Assembly: GCF_029227915.1 (NCBI RefSeq)
Contig: NC_079878.1
Coordinates: forward strand, 9,236,001 to 9,300,000
DNA length: 64,000 nucleotides
Direction of reading: 5' to 3'
Source of the DNA: Hydractinia symbiolongicarpus
Taxonomy: Eukaryota > Cnidaria > Hydrozoa > Anthoathecata > Hydractiniidae
Shown here: positions 40,359 to 47,059 of the stretch, in pieces
How the letters are laid out: each line of letters starts with the position of its first letter
Numbering within the stretch: position 1 is the first letter of the stretch
The notes under the pieces: generated by a model
Seen by the model: the letters and a program-made list of their open reading frames with translations, nothing else
Databases searched by the model: none
Told to the model about the DNA's origin: nothing
Made by a program: the position numbers and the translations under genes

Positions 40359-41378
40359 TTAGTTTTTTAAAATATGTTGTACAAAGCCTCTAATTATAAA
40401 TATAAGCTCTGGACTATAATCGTAATCAAATATACCATCTCTGTCAACTAGTTCGTCTTCTTCGTTATCTCTTTCGACATCTATTGTTAACGTTTGTTTT
40501 CGTTCTGGCTCCTCGTCCATGTCGTCTCCTTCTTGCGCTGTGAAGCATACATCTCTGCTGAATCCCATTGTGTCCTTGTCCCAATGTAATCCTTGTATGT
40601 TGCATCTTTCGTTGCAGTGTTCGCACATCCATCTCCCGTCGATGCATTTGTAGACGTCGTTGCTTCTTGCAGTTTCTTTGACATCGTAGTCTCGTTGCAT
40701 CTTTAACCACAAGTCGCTTGCTTTTTTGTTTCTTTTTCTCCATTCTGCTTGTTCCACTATCGTGTTGATGTATTCATCCTCTTCATATTCCGCTTGTGCT
40801 CGTAAGTCTTCTTCATATGCTTCTCGTAGCTCATCTTCATCCAGTATTCTATTCGAGTAGTTCGGCTGTACATCGTTTTTTGTAACAGGTGTCACAGTTT
40901 TCCTCTTCTTCGTCGGTTCTGTGTCGTTTGTTACAGGATCGAAGAGAATTTTCCTCTTGATCGAAGTCACGTTCTTCTTTTTCTGCTTCTCTTCTTTTGA
41001 GGTAGGCTCGCAGATTGTCGAGATGCTCTCTGTTTTTGACCATAATTTGGTAGATTTCGCATCCGCATGTCTTACACTTATTGGTGTTACCCGTCTTTTG
41101 GATTTGTTTGCAGCCTTGACAGTGTGTACTTCCGAGCCGATTAAAATAGGCTCGGTTGATGACTCTCCTGTCGATAAGTCTCTTCCCTGTTGCATCGCTC
41201 CGCCACGAGATAATGGCGTGTGCATGATATCGTTCTTTGTTCTTGCAGCCTCTATGGAAAAGTGTGTCTCCGGATTTTCCATATGCTTTGATGAGCTCTC
41301 GCACTTCTTTTTCGAATCCTTCGAAGTCGTGACATTCACCTTCGGAGTCGTGATATTTTCCTCCTGAGAACACTGCAT
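40359..41378 (-). CDS. Viral ORF overlapping the HUH gene; acidic, with CxxC zinc-like cluster
   Basis: A 339-codon frame on -. Its first 170 residues overlap the HUH ORF in another frame and are Ser/Thr/Lys-rich low complexity. The unique part has an acidic helical segment (DELREAYEEDLRAQAEYEED), then CIDGRWMCEHCNERCNI, four cysteines in a zinc-finger-like arrangement, then an acidic tail. It shares frame with the Walker A fragment, so it may be the linker of the NS1-like protein, or an NS2/NS3-like product. The coding strand is poor in T, which makes long open frames more likely by chance, so the overlapping half is uncertain. Confidence 0.55.
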   Translation of the reverse strand: MQCSQEENITTPKVNVTTSKDSKKKCESSSKHMENPETHFSIEAARTKNDIMHTPLSRGGAMQQGRDLSTGESSTEPILIGSEVHTVKAANKSKRRVTPISVRHADAKSTKLWSKTESISTICEPTSKEEKQKKKNVTSIKRKILFDPVTNDTEPTKKRKTVTPVTKNDVQPNYSNRILDEDELREAYEEDLRAQAEYEEDEYINTIVEQAEWRKRNKKASDLWLKMQRDYDVKETARSNDVYKCIDGRWMCEHCNERCNIQGLHWDKDTMGFSRDVCFTAQEGDDMDEEPERKQTLTIDVERDNEEDELVDRDGIFDYDYSPELIFIIRGFVQHILKN

Positions 41379-41463
41379 GACTTAATACAAAGTTAAGTCC
41401 TCCAATATTTTCTTTTAATATTTCGTTCTCTTTTATTGCGTATTCTTGTATCTTTCTTGACAT
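40849..41463 (-). CDS. Viral HUH endonuclease domain (NS1-like N terminus)
   Basis: A 204-codon frame starting at an ATG about 45 bases below a TATA box. NFVLSHAVF near residue 25-33 could be motif 1. ERYHAHAIISW near residue 81-91 has the His-X-His metal-binding pair of HUH nucleases. HLDNLRAYLKRRE near residue 148-160 offers the nicking tyrosine in a YxxK-like setting. Between the HUH pair and the tyrosine is a paired-cysteine ribbon (CQGC...CKTCGC), not usual in parvoviral NS1. HUH proteins nick one strand at the origin and stay bound to its 5' end. The frame ends before the helicase, which lies in a different frame, so joining would need splicing or a lost frameshift. Confidence 0.7.
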   Translation of the reverse strand: MSRKIQEYAIKENEILKENIGGLNFVLSHAVFSGGKYHDSEGECHDFEGFEKEVRELIKAYGKSGDTLFHRGCKNKERYHAHAIISWRSDATGKRLIDRRVINRAYFNRLGSTHCQGCKQIQKTGNTNKCKTCGCEIYQIMVKNREHLDNLRAYLKRREAEKEERDFDQEENSLRSCNKRHRTDEEEENCDTCYKKRCTAELLE

Positions 41464-41507
41464 GTCGTCCGTACCGTAGCTTGTCTCTAACTGAATGCCT
41501 ATCCTCT

Positions 41508-41515
41508 TATTTATA
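41508..41515 (-). promoter_or_regulatory. TATA box of the viral Rep genes
   Basis: TATAAATA on the - strand, 45 bases upstream of the HUH start codon, placing a transcription start in the intervening leader. No equivalent remains for the capsid gene because the left end is missing. Confidence 0.55.
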
Positions 41516-41546
41516 CTTTTTTATTGTAATAATATAATATTTATTA

Positions 41547-41586
41547 AAGCCTCTATAATAATACCCACGTATTATTATAGAGGCTT
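41547..41586. repeat. Perfect 17-bp stem, 6-base loop hairpin at the viral right end
   Basis: AAGCCTCTATAATAATA, loop CCCACG, then TATTATTATAGAGGCTT: both arms pair completely. It lies upstream of the Rep TATA box, where a replication origin or terminal hairpin of an HUH-replicated ssDNA virus is expected. TAATAATAC before the loop resembles, without equalling, the TAATATTAC-type nick sites of circular Rep viruses. Confidence 0.85.
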
Positions 41587-41611
41587 AAAGCCTATAGACT
41601 ATTGTTTACTC

Positions 41612-41649
41612 ACGCATGCGCGCGCTGCAGGCCCAGCCCTGCGGGCTGT
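41612..41649. repeat. GC-rich palindromic tract at the viral right boundary
   Basis: GCATGCGCGCGCTGCAGGCC and the following CAGCCCTGCGGGCTG form several short inverted repeats, including CAGCCC/GGGCTG with a 3-base loop. It is the only strongly GC-rich stretch in the region and stops at the junction with the direct repeat, as expected for a remnant of a parvoviral terminal repeat. Confidence 0.6.
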
Positions 41650-42184
41650 TTCCAGAGTAACAATTTTTTATGTATTTTTTTTAAAGTTTGTTTAAACTTG
41701 AATTATTCTTTTCACTTTATTTCGATCAAAGCGAAATTGTCATGTAAACGCCACCTAAATCCTATTAAAATCTGCGTTTTGTTCTCTAGAAAGGGACTTT
41801 AAATAACAACCACGACCCCCCGCCACACTGCTAAATAACAGACATAAATATGCCTGGTGAACTAAGTCTTGTTCAAAATCTGCGTGTTTTGCCTTCTCCA
41901 AAAAAAATGTGGGTAATTTTCTTGCCTATATTGTTATCTTTCTGGGGCTTGTTGTTGCGGTTGCGACGAAGGGTAAATTTCCCATGTGCAGTCTAGATCC
42001 CGATCACACGCGCACCAGAAAATTTTAAAAAGTGGCTAGTCATACATAGGTTAGTAACGAATAGAAGGTCACAGATGACATGGGGTATTAAAAAATTTGC
42101 TAAATGAATGAATGATTTATTCACACCTCCCTTTTTTGCACTAGCGTCAAGAAAAAAACATATTTAACGCTCAAGTTTATCAGT
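41646..42184. repeat. Right copy of the direct duplication flanking the viral insertion (539 bp)
   Basis: Same start and end as the left copy at 37455-37909, about 5% diverged by hand count. It includes about 84 extra bases (roughly 41,845-41,930, from TAAATATGCCTGGTGAACTA to TTCTTGCCTATA) absent from the left copy. The last 130 bases are almost identical between copies. Confidence 0.85.
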
Positions 42185-42289
42185 GTATGTGTGGAAGTCT
42201 CTTTACGTTCATTCATCATGTAATTAAAAAAAACCTAAATTTTGATATATGTTAAAGTTTAAGAAACGGATATCGTATTATTTATCCTG

Positions 42290-42755
42290 TGCTTTACTCA
42301 AGCGTAGTTTTCCATTTAGAGGCTGCTTCATATTTAATACATACAGCAGGCTTCGAATTAACGCTTATAAAGTGATTCGTGCTCTGGCCTTGTCGAGAGG
42401 GTTTGTTTGGTTTGGATTGGAAACCCTTTCAATCAATGTAAAGTGTCACATGGCCCTGCCAAGATGAATTTCCATTATAACGCCTCTTTACTCTTCAACA
42501 AAAGCCTACCCGTTTTTTTAAGTCTGACGAAGCGACAAGCCTTTTTTCTCGATTGGAGGTAATGGAACCCAGATCTGTTAAGTTCCCGGATCGTTGCAAT
42601 ATGCAGAGCCGTAAATGTGCTATCAGATAGACAAAGTTTCTGTACAACGAGGTTAATGCTGTGCACGTCACGCATTGACAATTTTCTAGGAGCACCTTTG
42701 TTATACTTTCTTTTGCATGCCGATATATTGACGACTTGGTATATTGCGGATACAT
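42290..42755 (-). pseudogene. Tc1-like transposase relic
   Basis: Reading right to left on -: MYPQYTKSSIYRHAKES is a helix-turn-helix start seen in a cnidarian Tc1-like family. ATIRELNRSGFHYLQSRKK in another frame matches the second DNA-binding block (RxVLNxxGYxYLQSRKK). SSDLKKRVGF follows, and a degraded DDE part (about 42,450-42,290) contains KGFPIQT-like and NPLDKARA-like pieces. Several frame changes make it dead. Its right side is cut by the repeat pair at 42,749. Confidence 0.65.
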
Positions 42756-42911
42756 CTCAATTATCCGTTTCCCTTTACTCCCTCTTGCTGATAAATACAG
42801 CTATTTCTGCAGAATGTCTTGATGATATTTTGGGTACATTTTACAGACTCCTCGCCCCTTTCTCAATGTTACAATACCGTTACGGGGTACCCTGGGTTTC
42901 CAACATTGAGA
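42749..42911. repeat. 163-bp direct repeat, copy 1
   Basis: From GATACATCTCAATTATCCGT to GTTTCCAACATTGAG. It matches 43,945-44,109 at about 90% by eye, both containing GAATGTCTTGATGATATTTT. It covers the 5' end of the Tc1-like relic. The two copies bracket the RING-containing relic. Confidence 0.8.
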
Positions 42912-43029
42912 GAGGGTTTTTTTAAAACAAATTTTCAGACTAATTTGCCCCCAATTTATTATGCAAATGATTGTAGACGAAAATGAATTAGCAATTCATT
43001 AACCTGCTCTTCACCAATGAGATCAGCTC

Positions 43030-43975
43030 ATCTTTCGGCCAAGTAAAAGTATCTAACAGTGTTACCTGATTTTTAAACACAGGCGAAAGCATTACATCTT
43101 AAAGCGATTTTCCGTACTATCGCTAATTCTGATTTTATTTTTAGTTCGTAAGTTTAAAAGATCTACCCAATCGCTATAAGGACGTTTCTGTTTTGCTAAA
43201 TAGTACGCAGTATTAAATTTAATATCTAGCGATACTTTATTCTTTGAGTGCATCTTCTTTAATTCACGATCAATAGGTGTATTCTGGACCACACTTTCAA
43301 GGTATTGTTCGCCACCTAAATCTGTTTTTTCACAGTCTTAAACATGGCACTTCTGAAGAGGCAACATGCTAAAGTTGTTTTCACTGTTCGGTACATATAA
43401 TTTCCAAAGGTTAGAAAGTGAGTTTGTCGACTTCATTTACAAGGAAAAAAAATTCTTATGGGCTATGCATGGTCTATTTGAAGATGCAAAGGATGCAACT
43501 TTTTAGCAAATATATCCCTCGTATCATACCACATTTATAAAAGGATTTAAATGTGTTTTGAAAATGATCTGAATTCATTCAATATTGTTTAAAGATGTTC
43601 TCTGATCTACTACTTAAAAAGCCATTACATGATTTATCATCTTGGTTGATTTCAGTTACAGTTAGATATTCTCCACAATCTTTTTTTACAATTTAGTTTT
43701 AAGCACTGTATTATTGACATTATATTTTTTAAAACTTTGTGCGAATCAATTTTTATAACAAAAAAACAGGTGGCACATAAAGTCACAAGTTCTTGCTTTC
43801 CCAATATTTTTGGTGCCAAGCAATTATAACAAAAAGTATGTTTACATGTCTTTGTCACAGGTTTCTGTGCAATATTGTGACACAACTGACCACTGCAGAG
43901 GCTAACATAATAGTTAGCAGTGGTGTTAAACCGGATATATTTCAGATACATCTCAATTACCCATTTCCCTCTCAC
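43030..43975 (-). pseudogene. RING-finger (RAG1-N-terminus-like) transposon-related relic
   Basis: On the - strand a C3HC4-like RING is visible near 43,890-43,740: CSGQLC, CKHTFCYNCL and CATC, followed by LKNIMSIIQCLKLNCK, like the region after the RING in RAG1 and in N-RAG-TP-type element proteins. Further along, EQYLESVVQNTPIDRELKKM and KFNTAYYLAKQKRPYSDWVD near 43,320-43,170 form a second conserved-looking block, known to me from cnidarian element-linked proteins. Stops and frame changes separate the blocks. The first 16 or so residues of the longest open frame belong to the flanking repeat. Confidence 0.55.
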
Positions 43976-44109
43976 TCCCCCTTGCTGATAAAGTACAGCT
44001 ATATCTGCAGAATGTCTTGATGATATTTTGGGTACATTTTACAGACCTCTCCCCCTTTTCTCAATGTTGAAATACCGTTACGGGGTTCCCTGGGTTTCCA
44101 ACATTGAGA
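43945..44109. repeat. 165-bp direct repeat, copy 2
   Basis: Partner of 42,749-42,911, same orientation, about 1.2 kb apart. Confidence 0.8.
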
Positions 44110-44133
44110 AATAGGGGAAGGGGTTCAAATTTC

Positions 44134-44575
44134 AGAGTGCAGACTGAAGCAATGCAGCAGTGTTGTTATATATAGCAAAACAGAACTTCGACATGACGAC
44201 AATTGACATTGAGGACTTACAAAATGTTGTATATTCCAACCTCAGTGGAGATTTTCTTTTTCTAGTTGCTGCCCTTCGTCTATTCTTAGTTTTAGAATTA
44301 TCAAATAACTGAGATTTTAATGTGATTAAAATTTTTTAGAAAATATAATCTTTTTAATTCAAGAGTGCAGACTGAAGCAATGTAGGAGTTTTGTTACACA
44401 TAACAAAACAGAACAACAATTGAAATGAAGCACTTACAAAATGTAGTATACTGTAATCGTTGTGGTGTTACTATTACAGATAAATTTTTAAAAATATAAC
44501 CTTTCAAAATGTTGTATACTGTAATCTCTGCAGAAATGTTTTTTTCCTACTTGCTAAAAACATTTATTTTATAAA
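44134..44575. repeat. Three diverged local repeats
   Basis: AGAGTGCAGACTGAAGCAAT begins at 44,134 and again at 44,362. Both run into CTTACAAAATGT and GTATA(T/C)T; a third partial copy from about 44,497 has CAAAATGTTGTATACTGTAA. Spacing about 228 then 135 bp. No coding content. Confidence 0.65.
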
Positions 44576-45417
44576 ACGCTTCATAAAGAACCCATCTGTC
44601 TCCATAATATTACTGTGGAAATTGAGCAGCATTAGAACGTTACACCTAATTTCATTGGTTCAACCTGGGTACTGAGGCAAATCAAATTAATTGCGGGGTT
44701 AGAACAATTCTTGTTCTTAATATTCATGTAGAAAAACTATTTAATAATTAACCAGTCTCTTTCTCTAGATTGTATACATCATTCCTGTACTTTAGTGCGA
44801 TGGAATACAATGTGTCCGATTTTTTGGACGATCTTACAATGTATCTCCACAAAATATCACCTCCGTTTCCCGTTTCATATTGACAAGTTTTCAGTATTGA
44901 CAAGCTGCCCATTTGTTACCCGAACTTCCGTGATTTTTCAAACACCAACCTTAATCACACAGTAACCAAAAATGTTCATCCGAGAGCAACTACAGATCCA
45001 GTATGAAGCATGGATTTTTAGATTGCTATAAGGTTTTCAATAAATAATTTTAATTGGAAAATTTAGGTCAGAGCATGGCCTGTGCAAACTTCAATGCAAA
45101 ATATCTGTCCGTAAAAATTTATTTCTTTAAGGTGATCTTTTTAAAAGTGTTTTGTAATAATTAGTTATTTGTATGGGTGCATCTTTGGGATTGGTTTTTC
45201 TCAATATTCTTAAATCTCTAACACAATCTAATGTTATTGAACGCTGGTCAACTGCAAAGAATAAACGCAAAAACTTACACGTCAAGCTGGAAACGATCTC
45301 CTGTGCATCACCCTTTGATACATTTGGTACAACTAATTTTTGAAAAAGTAAAAATTAGACTCGTTCTTCTACACAAGTAAATACAAGATAGTGTAAAATT
45401 CAACATGAAATGCTTAC

Positions 45418-47025
45418 TTTTGCTCAAGTTTTCAGGAAGAACATCAGTTTCTGTAAAATCTGTATGTACCAGAGGTTCTAGAATTTAAGAAAATATATTT
45501 TTCATTAAATACATGGCCAAATAGAAAAAGAAATTCTTCATGTAATAAAGCATGATAATGATATTATTATTATCATTTGTACCTTCAACAATATCATCTT
45601 CAGAATGTAAGTGACCTGAAGGTCCCATTATGAAATATTCCCAAATTAGTTAAATTTTATTACTAGCCCTGACAAAAAAGAATTTATATACTAATATGCA
45701 TATTTTTAACATAGATCCATACCAGTTAAGAGCAGATCTTTACTGGATTGAACAGCAGTTTTATGAGCTATCTGGGAAAAATAAGTAAAAGCAATATTAT
45801 TCCGTAAAGGACATGTGGAACTATCATGCAATATATATTTGACCGAAAAGCTAAGTAAGCTCACCTTCTAAACCTTCCCTGAAATTGGATTCCCGAACTC
45901 AGTTCTGTTATCTCTGATTCCAAATCCTGGAGTTGCAAACGTGTAGTCAGTCACATTTTGCTATCCTTTTTTCCCCAGAACCAGCATGGCACTATAACCA
46001 TGTTTTTGTTGTAATCCAAGAAGCTAGAAATATAGGGTGAAATATCTATAGGTCAATAATAATAATTGTTTAAATTAAAATGTCAAAATACGTACTGAAG
46101 ACCCTGCAAAAATGAGTCGGTCGGGCGTATTTTTTCCCGGGATTTTCAGATCGGTGCAAGCAAATTTGTTCCCAGGGCCAAGACAGTATAGCGCCACTCG
46201 ACATCGTTTGTAGACCATTTTTCGCCGCCCTACTGTCAGTAGCCACAGGAGATTAATTTTCGCGAGTTTTTGTCTTTGTGAAAACTATCTCGCGAAATTT
46301 TTTCCCGGTCTTTTCTGACTTGCCGACTCGGGTTTTTATTACCAAAAGTGAGTCGGTCGGAGGACGCGAACACAACATATTTTTTATGACGGCCCAATAC
46401 CAACGATGCTGAGCTGTATAGACAGTCTCCTGATGGATTGGATCTAAAAATAATATATTTTACCATGACCTTTCACTCAACAAACTGTTGTTTTCTAATA
46501 GCCATTCGAAGAGTTGTTTATTTTCATCAACAACCTTACTTATCCAGATGTAAAGTTCTTGCTTCTAATAACAACACAAATATTAATTGAGAAAGAACAC
46601 CTCCACAATGCTGAAAGTTCTGTTCAAAGCTCATATTACAAAAACAATTAGCCAGCTAGCTATAGCTAAATAAATCTTTTTTATTTGTTTTTAATAGTCT
46701 GCTGTAAAAAGCTCTCCCTCAACTAGCTCGTAGTGAATATACTAAAAACCTTTAAATAAATGCAAGGTGTGTTGGAGAGTAAAAAAAATACTTCTCACCT
46801 TAAAGCAATTCCTTCACCTTCACACCTCGTCTCAGATGGAAATTAAATATCTGCACCTGAATTCCGATGAAGACTTTTGCCAACCAAGGGATAAATATCC
46901 CCAGACAACAAAAATGTCCGAGAATAAACACTTTCTAAAAGTTCTTTTTGCATTTTACGAACAGATTCAACATTATCACACTTTAAATCAGTAAGCACCC
47001 GCGCCAACATGTCTGCAGTAGCCAT
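45418..47025 (-). pseudogene. OTU-like cysteine protease gene, split by a repeat insertion
   Basis: Exon 1 (46857-47025) starts MATADMLARVLTDL and ends at donor GTGCAG. Exon 2 (46540-46564) is 25 bases. Exon 3 starts at 46443 and reads SNPSGDCLYSSASLVLG, the OTU catalytic Asp-x-Cys motif. The phases of all three match. After LVLG, about 250 bp of repeat intervene before SSVRIL near 46,100, which resembles the next OTU block. Further spliced-looking segments lie at 45723-45771 (IAHKTAVQSSKDLLL) and 45418-45477 (PLVHTDFTETDVLPENL), flanked by AG and GT. OTU proteins cut ubiquitin chains; this family member may be element-linked. With the insertion and nearby stops it is probably dead. Confidence 0.55.
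46114..46393. mobile_element. Repeat inserted in the OTU exon
   Basis: GAGTCGGTCGG occurs directly at 46,114 and 46,350, 236 bp apart. Between them TTTTCGCGAG and CTCGCGAAA form an internal hairpin and CCCGGGATTTT/TTTTTCCCGG are also inverted. It separates two halves of the OTU motif region, so it arrived after that gene. Confidence 0.6.
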
Positions 47026-47059
47026 GATAGTACGGAAAGAATCCAAGCCAAAAGGCGTG

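Larger units (their letters stand above)
37910..41645. mobile_element. Endogenous ambisense parvovirus-like element, left end truncated
   Basis: The block between the direct repeats holds a capsid-like gene on + (to 39312) converging on replication ORFs on - (41463 to 39334), separated by only 21 bases. The replication side has an HUH motif, an SF3 helicase Walker A and motif C, in a span of about 710 codons, parvovirus NS1-sized rather than CRESS-Rep-sized. The right end has a perfect stem-loop and a GC-rich palindromic tract. The left end has no such terminus and starts inside the capsid frame. The + strand is T-rich throughout. Ambisense layout with convergent genes is known in ambidensoviruses. 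Rep is disrupted; the capsid frame is open. Confidence 0.85.

Noticed and set aside
41850-41999. About 49-codon frame with a hydrophobic stretch in the right repeat
   Set aside because: Its start lies in the 84-base segment missing from the left repeat and no family or signal supports it.
37455-42184. Circular CRESS-like virus integrated as 1.1 genome lengths
   Set aside because: Not excluded, but less favoured: the capsid frame opens exactly at the repeat edge, the repeats lack the viral T skew, and Rep is parvovirus-sized. Kept as the alternative in the findings.
37455-42184. LTR retrotransposon with 455/539-bp LTRs
   Set aside because: No reverse transcriptase, integrase, primer site or polypurine tract inside; repeat ends are not TG...CA.
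45860-45950. Coiled-coil-like exon RLQLQDLESEITELSSG on the - strand
   Set aside because: The frame has a stop a few codons upstream and no acceptor that avoids it; left out as an exon although the donor is good.
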